A DNA stretch of 44,537 nucleotides from Streptococcus sp. 68 (GCF_013277415.1 NZ_VMMX01000013.1:1-44537), one strand, 5' to 3'; positions 27,585 through 36,464 are shown, counted from the first letter of the stretch. Program-made: numbers and translations. Notes: a model not told the origin generated them from the letters alone.

Positions 27585-28868
27585 ATGAAACAAGAATCAA
27601 CTGTTGATTTGTTACTAGACGTTGACCAACGTCCTTCGGCTGGAAAAGGAATTCTCCTTAGTTTCCAACACGTTTTCGCCATGTTTGGTGCGACCATCTT
27701 AGTACCATTGATTTTGGGAATGCCTGTATCTGTTGCCCTTTTTGCTTCAGGTGTTGGAACACTCATCTACATGATTTCAACTGGTTTTAAAGTTCCAGTT
27801 TATCTAGGTTCTTCATTCGCCTTTATCACAGCTATGTCACTGGCTATGAAAGAAATGGGTGGTGATGTATCTGCTGCTCAAACAGGGGTTATCTTGACTG
27901 GTTTGGTCTATGTCCTTGTGGCTACCAGCATCCGATTTGTAGGAACAAAATGGATTGATAAACTCTTGCCACCAATCATTATCGGTCCTATGATCATCGT
28001 TATCGGTCTTGGACTTGCAGGTTCAGCTGTTACCAATGCAGGTCTTGTAGCAGACGGAAATTGGAAAAATGCTCTTGTAGCAGTTGTTACTTTCTTGATT
28101 GCTGCCTTTATCAATACAAAAGGAAAAGGCTTCCTACGAATCATTCCATTCCTCTTTGCCATTATCGGTGGTTACCTCTTCGCACTAACTCTTGGCTTAG
28201 TTGACTTTACACCAGTTCTTAAAGCTAACTGGTTTGAAATTCCTGGTTTCTACTTGCCATTTAGTACTGGTGGTGCCTTTAAAGAGTACAATCTTTACTT
28301 TGGTCCAGAAACCATCGCCATCTTGCCAATCGCTATCGTAACAATTTCTGAACATATCGGAGACCATACTGTTTTGGGTCAAATCTGTGGCCGTCAATTC
28401 TTAAAAGAACCAGGTCTTCACCGTACTCTTCTTGGTGACGGTATCGCAACTTCTGTTTCTGCCTTCCTTGGTGGACCAGCCAATACAACTTACGGAGAAA
28501 ATACAGGGGTTATCGGTATGACTCGTATCGCTTCTGTCTCAGTCATCCGTAACGCTGCCTTCATCGCAATTGCCCTTAGCTTCCTTGGTAAATTCACTGC
28601 CTTGATTTCAACCATTCCAAACTCTGTTCTTGGTGGCATGTCAATCCTTCTCTATGGAGTTATCGCCAGCAACGGTTTGAAAGTTTTGATTAAAGAACGT
28701 GTTGATTTCGCTCAAATGCGAAACCTGATCATCGCAAGTGCTATGTTGGTGCTTGGACTTGGAGGAGCTATCCTTAAACTTGGTCCAGTTACTCTTTCAG
28801 GTACTGCCCTATCAGCCATGACAGGAATCATCTTGAACTTAATCTTGCCATACGAAAATAAAGACTAA
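27585..28868 (+). CDS. uraA: Uracil permease (NCS2 family)
   Basis: This 427-residue membrane protein has about 14 segments of the NAT/NCS2 fold. The sequence LLSFQHVFAMFGATILVPLILGMP is characteristic of uracil permeases, as is the central TISEHIGDHTVLGQICG. GGPANTTYGENTG is the NCS2 signature. It imports uracil by proton symport. The start is ATG 27585 (MKQESTVDLL) after GTGAGGTTTAT. An ATG at 27549 lies inside the attenuator stem. Confidence 0.95.
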   Translation: MKQESTVDLLLDVDQRPSAGKGILLSFQHVFAMFGATILVPLILGMPVSVALFASGVGTLIYMISTGFKVPVYLGSSFAFITAMSLAMKEMGGDVSAAQTGVILTGLVYVLVATSIRFVGTKWIDKLLPPIIIGPMIIVIGLGLAGSAVTNAGLVADGNWKNALVAVVTFLIAAFINTKGKGFLRIIPFLFAIIGGYLFALTLGLVDFTPVLKANWFEIPGFYLPFSTGGAFKEYNLYFGPETIAILPIAIVTISEHIGDHTVLGQICGRQFLKEPGLHRTLLGDGIATSVSAFLGGPANTTYGENTGVIGMTRIASVSVIRNAAFIAIALSFLGKFTALISTIPNSVLGGMSILLYGVIASNGLKVLIKERVDFAQMRNLIIASAMLVLGLGGAILKLGPVTLSGTALSAMTGIILNLILPYENKD

Positions 28869-28885
28869 ACATCTAAACACATCAA

Positions 28886-28922
28886 AAAACGAGCATTTCC
28901 AATTATGGAAGTGCTCATTTTT
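28886..28922 (+). terminator. Intrinsic terminator of uraA
   Basis: ACGAGCATTTCC and GGAAGTGCTC form an imperfect stem followed by a T-rich tail. Confidence 0.8.
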
Positions 28923-28933
28923 CTTCTTTCTAA

Positions 28934-28961
28934 AAAAGGAAAGCCCTGCGGCCTTCCCTTG
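28934..28961 (-). terminator. Intrinsic terminator of ffh
   Basis: On the minus strand GGGAAGGCC and GGGCTTTCC form a stem followed by six T. Confidence 0.75.
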
Positions 28962-28963
28962 TC

Positions 28964-30535
28964 TTACTTGCGTTTCTTCTTCGCTTTTTTCATTTTATTC
29001 GCCATGCGTTTCATGGACTGTTTCATGGCAAATTCACCGATTTTACCTTTGAGTCCGCCACCAAATATTTGGCTCATATCTGGCATTCCTGCTCCTCCGA
29101 GAGCTGATAAGTCAGGCATACCACCTTGTCCCATCATTCCTTCAAGGGCAGACATATCCACTCCTCCCATATTTGGCATATTTTTAGGAAGGTTGTTTGG
29201 ATTGATTCCCATTTGCTTCATCATCTTGTTCATGTCGCCAGACATAACACCCTGCATGAGCTGTTTAGCTTGGTTAAAGTCTTTGATGAATTTATTAACT
29301 TCGACAAAGGTATTTCCAGAACCAGCTGCGATACGACGTCGACGGCTCGGATTTAACAAATCTGGATTTTCACGCTCTTCAGGCGTCATAGAAGAAACAA
29401 TGGCACGTTTGCGCGCAATCTGGCGCTCATCCACCTTCATGTTTTGAAGTGCTGGATTGTTGGCCATACCTGGAATCATCTTGAGCAAGTCTTCCATTGG
29501 CCCCATGTTTTGCACCTGATCCAACTGATCAATGAAATCATTGAAATCAAAGGTGTTCTCACGCATCTTCTCAGCCATTTCAAGGGCTTTTTGCTCGTCG
29601 TATTCTTGAGAAGCTTTCTCAATCAAAGTGAGCATATCCCCCATACCAAGGATACGGCTAGACATGCGGTCTGGGTGGAAAGTCTCAATGTCCGTAATCT
29701 TTTCACCTGTACCAGTGAACTTGATTGGTTTTCCAGTGATGTGACGAACAGATAGAGCCGCACCACCACGAGTATCGCCGTCAATCTTAGTAAGGATAAC
29801 CCCAGTGACTTCCAACTGAGCATTAAACTCGCGCGCAACATTGGCCGCTTCCTGACCAATCATGGCATCAACGACGAGCAGAATTTCATTTGGTTGAGCC
29901 AAGGCTTTCACGTCACGAAGCTCATTCATGAGGAGCTCATCAATCTGCAAACGACCTGCCGTATCAATCAAGACATAGTCGTTGTGATTGGCTTGGGCTT
30001 GTTCCAAACCTTGACGAACAATCTCCACAGCTGGAACCTCTGTACCAAGAGCGAAAACCGGCACATCAATCTGTTGCCCCAAGGTTTTAAGCTGATCAAT
30101 GGCAGCAGGACGGTAAATATCCGCCGCAATCATCAAAGGACGAGCATTTTCTTCTTTCTTGAGTTTATTTGCCAACTTACCTGCAAAGGTTGTTTTACCA
30201 GCCCCCTGCAAACCGACCATCATGATGATGGTAGGAATCTTAGGTGATTTGATAATTTCTGCCGTATCAGAACCTAAAACAGCTGTCAGTTCCTCATCAA
30301 CGATTTTAATAATCTGTTGCGCAGGATTAAGTGTATCAATGACCTCATGGCCGACTGCACGCTCACGAACTTTCTTGATAAAGTCCTTTACAACAGGTAA
30401 GGCAACGTCGGCCTCAAGCAAGGCCAAGCGAATCTCTTTAGTTGCCTCTTGGACATCAGATTCAGAGATTTTTCCTTTTTTACGTAAATTTTTAAAGACG
30501 TTCTGCAAACGTTCTGTTAAACTTTCAAATGCCAT
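28964..30535 (-). CDS. ffh: Signal recognition particle protein Ffh
   Basis: This 523-residue GTPase binds 4.5S RNA and signal sequences of nascent membrane and secreted proteins and docks to FtsY. It has an N domain (1-about 85), a G domain with GLQGAGKTTFAGKL and LIDTAGRLQ, and a Met-rich M domain from about 330 with the RRRRIAAGSG RNA-binding motif. The tail is rich in Gly and Met (GMMGQGGMPDLSALGGAGMP), somewhat longer than in E. coli. It is co-transcribed with ylxM, 11 bases upstream. Confidence 0.97.
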   Translation of the reverse strand: MAFESLTERLQNVFKNLRKKGKISESDVQEATKEIRLALLEADVALPVVKDFIKKVRERAVGHEVIDTLNPAQQIIKIVDEELTAVLGSDTAEIIKSPKIPTIIMMVGLQGAGKTTFAGKLANKLKKEENARPLMIAADIYRPAAIDQLKTLGQQIDVPVFALGTEVPAVEIVRQGLEQAQANHNDYVLIDTAGRLQIDELLMNELRDVKALAQPNEILLVVDAMIGQEAANVAREFNAQLEVTGVILTKIDGDTRGGAALSVRHITGKPIKFTGTGEKITDIETFHPDRMSSRILGMGDMLTLIEKASQEYDEQKALEMAEKMRENTFDFNDFIDQLDQVQNMGPMEDLLKMIPGMANNPALQNMKVDERQIARKRAIVSSMTPEERENPDLLNPSRRRRIAAGSGNTFVEVNKFIKDFNQAKQLMQGVMSGDMNKMMKQMGINPNNLPKNMPNMGGVDMSALEGMMGQGGMPDLSALGGAGMPDMSQIFGGGLKGKIGEFAMKQSMKRMANKMKKAKKKRK

Positions 30536-30546
30536 TTTTCTTCCTC

Positions 30547-30879
30547 TTATTCTCTATTATCAATGCTTGTTAAAATTTCTATCTGCTCCTGCAGAAAGTT
30601 ATCCTTGGGATAACGCTCCAAAATCTGATCAAAAATTTGACTACGGACAATGTAGTCCGAGTACATGTGCAATTTCATCTCATAATCTTCCAGAATCTTT
30701 TCTGTCCGCTTGATATTGTCGTAGACAGCCTGACGACTGACACCAAACTCCTCGGCAATCTCAGCGAGGCTGTAATCATCAGCATAGTAGAGCTCTATGT
30801 AGTTCATTTGCTTGTCTGTCAAAAGCGCCGCATAAAATTCAAAGAGCGCATTCATACGATTGGTTTTTTCGATTTCCAT
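30547..30879 (-). CDS. ylxM: YlxM family HTH protein (UPF0122), SRP-associated
   Basis: This 110-residue helix-turn-helix protein has recognition region [23 protein letters not shown] (about 39-61) in a sigma-70 region-4-like fold. In streptococci YlxM binds the signal recognition particle and modulates SRP activity. It precedes ffh by 11 bases. A TATAAT box ends only 7 bases before this ATG and no ribosome site is present, so the transcript may be leaderless. Confidence 0.92.
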   Translation of the reverse strand: MEIEKTNRMNALFEFYAALLTDKQMNYIELYYADDYSLAEIAEEFGVSRQAVYDNIKRTEKILEDYEMKLHMYSDYIVRSQIFDQILERYPKDNFLQEQIEILTSIDNRE

Positions 30880-30886
30880 AACTTTT

Positions 30887-30895
30887 ATTATACCA
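30887..30895 (-). promoter_or_regulatory. Extended -10 promoter of ylxM-ffh, start site at or next to the ATG
   Basis: Minus-strand TGGTATAAT (hexamer 30887-30892) is followed by AAAAGTT and then ATG, so transcription should begin within a base or two of the start codon. Confidence 0.6.
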
Positions 30896-30978
30896 AAAAA
30901 TAGCCTAATCTACCACACTAGGGAGCCAATCCAAGAAGATAGATAGCCAAATTTGAAAAATTTGAAAAAGACATAAGC

Positions 30979-31356
30979 CTAGCCCCAAGTAATTTCCAAT
31001 TGATAGCTGGCAAAGGGATGTCCCTCTTGATTTTGTAGTTGATAATCTAGTTCAATCTTTTGCCCATCAACTTCATAGCGACTGGTTTGGATAACAAATT
31101 CCTGCATGCCCATTGGTGTAGGAATGTAGGCTAAACTATCGCTATTTTTTAGAAAGCGCATAATGGTCTTGGGATTTGAAAAACGGCTCATCACCAGTTC
31201 TTGACCATGGAATTTAATCACTACTTTTTCCTTTTCCTCATTATAGAAAAGCAGGTAGCTATAATCTCCCTTTTCATGCACTTCAACATCATAAAGCTGG
31301 TCAATCACTTCCAACTGTTCATCAAACTGAATCGTATTTCGCATCCGAATCTTCAC
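30979..31356 (-). CDS. DUF1934 family protein (YwiB-like)
   Basis: This 125-residue beta-rich protein has the calycin-like DUF1934 pattern: IRMRNTIQFDEQLEVIDQLYDVEV, YSYLLFYNEEKE, VVIKFHGQELVMSRF, and ending LDYQLQNQEGHPFASYQLEITW. Its function is unknown. It is divergently oriented to the HD gene. No ribosome site stands out beyond GAGGA upstream. Confidence 0.85.
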   Translation of the reverse strand: MKIRMRNTIQFDEQLEVIDQLYDVEVHEKGDYSYLLFYNEEKEKVVIKFHGQELVMSRFSNPKTIMRFLKNSDSLAYIPTPMGMQEFVIQTSRYEVDGQKIELDYQLQNQEGHPFASYQLEITWG

Positions 31357-31410
31357 ATCAAGTCCTCTTTCTTGTCTCTTGTCCTACTATTTTACCAAAA
31401 AGAGCAGGAT

Positions 31411-31421
31411 TTTGCTATAAT
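31411..31421 (+). promoter_or_regulatory. Extended -10 promoter immediately upstream of the HD gene
   Basis: TGCTATAAT (hexamer 31416-31421) is separated from ATG 31428 by 6 bases. No Shine-Dalgarno sequence fits between, so a leaderless transcript is predicted. Confidence 0.6.
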
Positions 31422-31427
31422 GGTCAT

Positions 31428-32732
31428 ATGAACGAAAAAGTATTCCGTGACCCAGTTCACAACTACATCCATGTCAACAATCAAATCATCTATGACTTGA
31501 TTAATACAAAAGAATTTCAGCGTTTGCGTCGTATCAAACAACTGGGAACTTCCAGTTATACCTTCCACGGTGGAGAACATAGTCGCTTCTCTCACTGTCT
31601 AGGAGTCTATGAAATTGCACGACGTATCACGGAGATTTTTGAAGAAAAATATCCTGAAGAATGGAATCCTGCCGAGTCTCTCTTGACCATGACCGCTGCT
31701 CTCCTACATGACCTTGGACATGGTGCCTACTCCCATACTTTTGAACATCTCTTTGATACAGATCATGAGGCCATTACTCAGGAAATCATCCAAAGTCCTG
31801 AAACGGAGATTCATCAAGTCCTGCTACAAGTGGCGCCAGATTTTCCAGAAAAGGTAGCCAGTGTCATAGACCATACCTATCCTAACAAGCAGGTCGTGCA
31901 ACTCATTTCTAGTCAGATTGATGCGGACCGCATGGACTATCTCTTGCGCGACTCCTATTTTACAGGAGCATCCTATGGGGAATTTGACCTGACTCGCATC
32001 CTCCGAGTCATTCGTCCTGTCGAAAATGGTATCGCCTTTCAGCGCAATGGCATGCACGCTATCGAAGACTACGTCCTCAGTCGCTACCAGATGTATATGC
32101 AGGTTTATTTTCACCCAGCAACACGCGCCATGGAGGTCCTCCTTCAAAACCTTCTCAAACGGGCTAAGGAACTTTATCCAGAAGATAAGGACTTCTTTGC
32201 ACGAACTTCCCCACATCTCCTGCCTTTCTTTGAAAAAAATGTGACCTTGTCTGATTATCTGGCTCTGGATGATGGTGTGATGAATACCTACTTCCAGCTC
32301 TGGATGACCAGTCCTGACAAGATACTCGCAGACCTGTCGCAACGCTTTGTCAACCGCAAGGTCTTTAAATCCATTACCTTTTCACAAGAAGATCAAGACC
32401 AACTCGCTAGCATGAGAAAATTGGTTGAGGACATCGGCTTTGACCCCGACTACTACACTGCCATTCATAAGAACTTTGACCTCCCTTATGATATCTATCG
32501 TCCCGAATCTGAAAATCCACGGACACAGATTGAGATTTTACAAAAAAATGGAGAACTAGCCGAACTCTCTAGCCTGTCTCCTATCGTCCAATCCCTTGCT
32601 GGCAGTCGACACGGAGATAATCGTTTCTATTTTCCAAAGGAAATGTTGGACCAAAACAGTATCTTCGCAAGCATTACCCAACAATTTCTACACTTGATTG
32701 AGAACGATCATTTTAACTCAAATAAAAACTAG
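31428..32732 (+). CDS. HD-domain phosphohydrolase (YwfO/dGTPase-like)
   Basis: This 434-residue metal-dependent phosphohydrolase has the HD motifs FHGGEHSRFSHCLGVYEIARRI (about 46-67), LLHDLGHGAYSHTFEH (His94-Asp95) and SSQIDADRMDYLLRDS, as in the YwfO/SpoT-like dGTPase-related group. Homologues hydrolyse dNTPs, but the substrate here is not known. The stop is followed 12 bases later by the HAD gene, which suggests a two-gene operon. Confidence 0.9.
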   Translation: MNEKVFRDPVHNYIHVNNQIIYDLINTKEFQRLRRIKQLGTSSYTFHGGEHSRFSHCLGVYEIARRITEIFEEKYPEEWNPAESLLTMTAALLHDLGHGAYSHTFEHLFDTDHEAITQEIIQSPETEIHQVLLQVAPDFPEKVASVIDHTYPNKQVVQLISSQIDADRMDYLLRDSYFTGASYGEFDLTRILRVIRPVENGIAFQRNGMHAIEDYVLSRYQMYMQVYFHPATRAMEVLLQNLLKRAKELYPEDKDFFARTSPHLLPFFEKNVTLSDYLALDDGVMNTYFQLWMTSPDKILADLSQRFVNRKVFKSITFSQEDQDQLASMRKLVEDIGFDPDYYTAIHKNFDLPYDIYRPESENPRTQIEILQKNGELAELSSLSPIVQSLAGSRHGDNRFYFPKEMLDQNSIFASITQQFLHLIENDHFNSNKN

Positions 32733-32744
32733 AAGAGGAAATTT

Positions 32745-33551
32745 ATGAGTATTAAACTAATCGCCGTCGATATTGACGGAACCCTAGTCAATAGCCAAAA
32801 GGAAATTACTCCTGAAGTCTTTTCTGCCATCCAAGATGCCAAAGAATCTGGTGTCAAAGTCGTCATTGCAACTGGCCGCCCTATCGCAGGTGTTGCCAAA
32901 CTTCTGGACGACTTACAGTTGAGAGACGAGGGTGACTATGTTGTGACCTTCAATGGTGCCTTTGTCCAAGAAACTGCTACAGGGCATGAGATTATCAGCG
33001 AATCCTTGACTTATGAGGATTATCTTGATATGGAATTTCTCAGTCGTAAGCTCGGTGTCCACATGCACGCTATTACCAAGGACGGCATCTACACAGCCAA
33101 TCGCAATATCGGAAAATACACAGTGCACGAATCAACCCTCGTCAGCATGCCAATTTTCTACCGTACACCTGAAGAAATGGCTGACAAAGAAATTGTCAAG
33201 TGTATGTTCATAGATGAGCCAGAAATCCTCGATGCTGCGATTGAAAAAATCCCAGCCGAATTTTACGAACGCTACTCTATCAACAAATCTGCTCCTTTCT
33301 ACCTCGAACTCCTTAAAAAGAATGTTGACAAGGGTTCAGCCATTACTCACTTAGCTGAAAAACTCGGATTGACCAAAGATGAAACTATGGCGATCGGGGA
33401 CGAAGAAAATGACCGTGCCATGCTGGAAGTCGTTGGCAACCCCGTTGTCATGGAAAATGGAAATCCAGAAATCAAAAAAATCGCCAAATACATCACTAAA
33501 TCTAATGATGAATCTGGCGTTGCCCATGCCATCCGTACATGGGTACTGTAA
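32745..33551 (+). CDS. Cof-type HAD sugar-phosphatase
   Basis: This 268-residue haloacid dehalogenase-superfamily phosphatase of the Cof/YidA group has motif I AVDIDGTLVNSQKEI at the N terminus (nucleophile Asp9), motif II VIATGRP, motif III Lys near DKGSAI and motif IV AIGDEENDRAML. The large cap domain is type C2B. Likely substrates are sugar phosphates or FMN-type phosphates. AAGAGGAAATTT precedes the ATG. Confidence 0.93.
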   Translation: MSIKLIAVDIDGTLVNSQKEITPEVFSAIQDAKESGVKVVIATGRPIAGVAKLLDDLQLRDEGDYVVTFNGAFVQETATGHEIISESLTYEDYLDMEFLSRKLGVHMHAITKDGIYTANRNIGKYTVHESTLVSMPIFYRTPEEMADKEIVKCMFIDEPEILDAAIEKIPAEFYERYSINKSAPFYLELLKKNVDKGSAITHLAEKLGLTKDETMAIGDEENDRAMLEVVGNPVVMENGNPEIKKIAKYITKSNDESGVAHAIRTWVL

Positions 33552-33593
33552 AAGTATCATTTTTCAATAAGAATTGATTAGCAATAAAATCCA

Positions 33594-34592
33594 ATGAATT
33601 TTTTTAGCAAACTATTTAATTTAAAACAAAATAATCATAATAGAGACACAAATTCTGATTGTAACAATTTTTACCTAAACAAATTAGAGTGCGGCCTTAC
33701 TCCTGGACAACTCATACTCATAGATTGGACTCAAAAAACAGGGAGAAATTATAATTTCCCAAGATATTTTAAATACTCTCTTCAAATTGACCCTGAATCT
33801 ACACACAATCAATTATACAAATTAGGATACTTCACTAAAAATAAGACTTTATCATATCTTAAAGTAGTAGAATTAAAAACTATATTATCTAAACATAATT
33901 TACCTACTTCTGGAAAAAAAGCAGAATTAATTACAAGAATAATTAATAATATCAACGTTGACAAATTAGATATTCCGTTCGAATTTAAACTAACAAAAGA
34001 AGCACAAAATCTTATTATCGAACATAGTGACTATATCAAAGCATACTATGATAAAGACATAACTATGGAAGATTATTGTAAAGAAAAAAATAATATCTCT
34101 TTTAAAGCAACTTTTGGTGATATAAAATGGAGTCTTTTAAATAAACAAGCTCATAGGAATACTGTATCAGGAGATTTTGGATGTTTATCTAACACACGAA
34201 AGGCTCAAGGAAGACATTTGGAACAAGAAGGTAATATTAAACATTATTTAATATATTACATAGAATCTTTGATAATTACTAGTTCAGGATTAGAAAACAA
34301 TTTTTCAGCCACTGATTATCCAGTATATTATCCCGATTCGATACCTGACTACTCACTAAAACATATTCAAACATTAATGGAATCATTATCTGATGACGAT
34401 TACGATTTTGCTTTTGATGAAGCATTATTTCGCTTCTCAATTTTGAATGCAAATCATTTTTTATCTAAAGAAGATATTGACTATTTAAGAGTTAATTTAC
34501 CTTGTTCTACTGCTGAAGAAATAAACAATTACTTAAAGAAATATGAATGTTATAGTCCTTTAAATAATTTAGAACTTGACGATTTTGAATAA
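33594..34592 (+). CDS. AT-rich orphan with SAP domain
   Basis: In this 332-residue protein, residues about 86-120 (SYLKVVELKTILSKHNLPTSGKKAELITRI) form a SAP motif, a two-helix nucleic-acid-binding module. Residues 30-60 (GLTPGQLILIDWTQKTG) and the acidic C terminus (ESLSDDDYDFAFDEALFRF) show no domain I recognise. The gene is markedly richer in A and T than its neighbours and lacks a clear ribosome site. It lies between the HAD gene and a tRNA and carries IS debris downstream, so recent acquisition is likely. Function unknown. Confidence 0.75.
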   Translation: MNFFSKLFNLKQNNHNRDTNSDCNNFYLNKLECGLTPGQLILIDWTQKTGRNYNFPRYFKYSLQIDPESTHNQLYKLGYFTKNKTLSYLKVVELKTILSKHNLPTSGKKAELITRIINNINVDKLDIPFEFKLTKEAQNLIIEHSDYIKAYYDKDITMEDYCKEKNNISFKATFGDIKWSLLNKQAHRNTVSGDFGCLSNTRKAQGRHLEQEGNIKHYLIYYIESLIITSSGLENNFSATDYPVYYPDSIPDYSLKHIQTLMESLSDDDYDFAFDEALFRFSILNANHFLSKEDIDYLRVNLPCSTAEEINNYLKKYECYSPLNNLELDDFE

Positions 34593-34666
34593 ATTGATTA
34601 TACAAACATTTATATACTCGATATAGTCTCAATTTTATCTGATGATTGCCCAAATTTTTCAATAAT

Positions 34667-34770
34667 AAAACGCATAATATTATGGAGATAATGAACTGCA
34701 CCCCAAAAGTTAGACAGAAAAAATCTAACTTTTGGGGGTCAGTACATAAATCCCCTATATTATGCGTTCT
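34667..34770. repeat. Hairpin repeat with an internal IS3-type end palindrome
   Basis: The outer 12-base arms, AACGCATAATAT and ATATTATGCGTT, repeat the arms of the licD2 terminator. Inside, at about 34694-34744, GCACCCCAAAAGTTAGA is paired with TCTAACTTTTGGGGG around CAGAAAAAA. That inner block resembles two IS3-family termini joined head to head, a minimal IS relic. Confidence 0.7.
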
Positions 34771-34817
34771 TTTAATATCAAAGACTTTTTGACAAACTTC
34801 TTTGATATCTAATTACA

Positions 34818-34889
34818 TGCCCCCTGCAGGAATCGAACCTGCAACTACTCCTTAGGAGGGAGTTGTTATATCCATTGAACTAAGGGGGC
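34818..34889 (-). tRNA. tRNA-Arg (anticodon CCU)
   Basis: On the minus strand a 72-base cloverleaf forms. The 7-bp acceptor GCCCCCU/AGGGGGC has discriminator A. The anticodon stem ACTCC/GGAGT carries loop CTCCTAA, hence anticodon CCU. The T arm is CAGG-TTCGATT-CCTG. CCA is not encoded. It reads AGG codons. Confidence 0.95.
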
Positions 34890-34893
34890 TAGA

Positions 34894-34925
34894 TAAAAAC
34901 TCTGCTGAAAAAGCAGAGTTTTTTA
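34894..34925 (-). terminator. Intrinsic terminator of rplS
   Basis: AACTCTGCT and AGCAGAGTT form a stem around a short loop, with A-rich and T-rich flanks. It terminates rplS just upstream of the tRNA. Confidence 0.85.
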
Positions 34926-34931
34926 GTCGAA

Positions 34932-35279
34932 TTAACGACGGATTTCTTTGATACGAGCTGCTTTACCTTGAAGAGCACGCAAGTAGTACAATTTCGCACG
35001 ACGTACTTTACCGTAACGAACAACTTCGATTTTTTCAACACGTGGAGTGTGGATTGGGAAGATACGCTCAACACCTACACCGTTAGAGATTTTACGAACT
35101 GTGTAGTTTTCTGAGATTCCAGCACCTTTACGTGCGATAACAACACCTTCAAAAATCTGGATACGTTCACGGTTACCTTCGACAACTTTCGCGTGTACAC
35201 GAACAGTGTCACCAGGACGGAATGATGGGATATCTGTACGAAGTTGACCTTCAGTCAAGCTTTGGATTAATGGATTCAT
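34932..35279 (-). CDS. rplS: 50S ribosomal protein L19
   Basis: This 115-residue ribosomal protein lies at the 30S-50S interface. Conserved sequence [29 protein letters not shown] and [21 protein letters not shown] are all present, and the length is standard. It has its own promoter and a structured leader, and a terminator follows directly. Confidence 0.98.
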
Positions 35280-35289
35280 TTTATTCTCC

Positions 35290-35392
35290 TATCTTTGTCA
35301 ATCTTGAGGAATCTTCCTCAGCGGATAAACTGTATTTTTGTGCGTCCATTACACACAAGATACAGTTTACCAAATTTCCACAAAAAAGTAAA
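35290..35392 (-). promoter_or_regulatory. rplS promoter and likely L19 autoregulatory leader
   Basis: The minus strand shows TTTACT (35387-35392), a 17-base spacer, then TAAACT (35364-35369) preceded by TG. The transcript would begin with the stem TTGTGTGT/ACGCACAA, then CTGAGGAA-TTCCTCAG, before AGGAG. Firmicute L19 genes are known to carry structured leader RNAs. That this is such a leader is inference. Confidence 0.6.
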
Positions 35393-35397
35393 GAAAT

Positions 35398-35727
35398 TTA
35401 TAGCAGAATTCCTAAAAAAATCGCAACTAAACCACCTATGTAGGTTAAGGCTAGGTAGCTATAAAATACCTTCTTATCACTTAACAGTCTTTGGAGTTCG
35501 TCATTCAAGGTAGAGAAAGTCGTTAAACCGCCACAAAATCCTGTTGCTAGAATAGCATAGACTTCCTTAGACTCTACATGATTATAGAATAATCCAATCA
35601 AAAAACAACCTAAAAGATTGGCTATGAGAGTTCCGAGGGGCAATTTAGATGCTTGATTATAGCGGGAAAAGAAATAACGTACGAGCGCTCCTAAGCCACA
35701 AGCAATTGCAAGATAGACGATTACCAT
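35398..35727 (-). CDS. crcB1: Fluoride channel subunit CrcB/FluC (copy 1)
   Basis: In this 109-residue protein four hydrophobic segments and the motif ATGFCGGLTTFSTLNDE identify a Fluc fluoride channel that exports fluoride and limits toxicity. The N-terminal region has GALVRY. It overlaps the upstream copy by 7 bases. Two copies in Gram-positive bacteria usually assemble as a heterodimer. Confidence 0.92.
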   Translation of the reverse strand: MVIVYLAIACGLGALVRYFFSRYNQASKLPLGTLIANLLGCFLIGLFYNHVESKEVYAILATGFCGGLTTFSTLNDELQRLLSDKKVFYSYLALTYIGGLVAIFLGILL

Positions 35728-36095
35728 TTCTTCCTCCCTAGAAAATAAGCCAAGAGTAGACCTCCACCAATACTCAAAAGCAAATACATAACTAAACTAA
35801 GATAACGCCCTGTATCAAGCAGTTTCACAGCATCAAGCATGAGACTGGAAAAAGTTGTCAGCCCCCCACAAAAACCTGTCCCCAGAGCTAAAATAACGCC
35901 TTTACTGGTTCCCTTATAGACCAAATAACCCTTGACAAGATAAACCAAGCAGAAAATGCCCAGATAGTTGACAAAGAGAGTGCCCCAAGGAAAGTCTGGA
36001 CTGGCTGGTAACCAAGTGGAAACTAGGTAGCGGACAAGTCCACCCAACATAGCAGCTAGAAAAATCCCTAGCGGATAAAATTGTTCTTTTTTCAT
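35721..36095 (-). CDS. crcB2: Fluoride channel subunit CrcB/FluC (copy 2)
   Basis: In this 124-residue partner of crcB1, the motif GTGFCGGLTTFSSLMLDAVKLL and GGLVRYLVS mark the family, with four TM segments. It overlaps the chorismate mutase gene by 4 bases (ATGA type), so the three genes are translated together. Confidence 0.92.
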   Translation of the reverse strand: MKKEQFYPLGIFLAAMLGGLVRYLVSTWLPASPDFPWGTLFVNYLGIFCLVYLVKGYLVYKGTSKGVILALGTGFCGGLTTFSSLMLDAVKLLDTGRYLSLVMYLLLSIGGGLLLAYFLGRKKW

Positions 36096-36358
36096 TTGAT
36101 GTTTTGATCCTGATAATCACGCGAACGTTTGAGTATGTCCGAAAAAGTCGCGACAATAGTCTCCTGATAGCGCTTGTCCTCTACACGACTTCTAACCTTT
36201 TCAAAAATAACTTCTTCTCTCTTAGTATCTAAAATCGGTTTACCTGAAGCTTTCTTATAGGCAACTACCCCCTCAACCAAATGCATTCGTTCTTCTAAGA
36301 GCTTGACGATTTGGTCGTCGATTTGATCAATTTCTTGACGAATAATATCTAAATCCAT
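36092..36358 (-). CDS. Chorismate mutase, AroQ type
   Basis: This 88-residue all-helical AroQ-class domain converts chorismate to prephenate for Phe/Tyr synthesis. Conserved residues appear in RQEIDQIDDQIVKLLEERM, AYKKASGKPILDTKREEVIF and the C-terminal helix. The stand-alone length is normal for monofunctional forms. Its link with fluoride channels is positional only. Confidence 0.9.
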   Translation of the reverse strand: MDLDIIRQEIDQIDDQIVKLLEERMHLVEGVVAYKKASGKPILDTKREEVIFEKVRSRVEDKRYQETIVATFSDILKRSRDYQDQNIK

Positions 36359-36432
36359 ACAGTCTCCTCCTTTATTTGAATTATTGTATCAAAAAGCAAC
36401 CAAATAGGCTAGTAAAATCCCAACTAACGATA

Positions 36433-36464
36433 AGAAAAATGCACTGATTGATTACATCAGCGCA
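36433..36464 (-). terminator. Intrinsic terminator of the flavodoxin gene
   Basis: On the minus strand GCGCTGAT and ATCAGTGC pair (one G-U), followed by a T-rich tail. Confidence 0.7.

Noticed and set aside
28905..29447. 180-codon plus-strand frame over the ffh end
   Set aside because: It is the complement of the Met/Gly/Lys-rich M domain, which gives a proline-rich artefact.
31824..32342. 172-codon minus-strand frame inside the HD gene
   Set aside because: Antisense shadow of a conserved enzyme, with no promoter or ribosome site.
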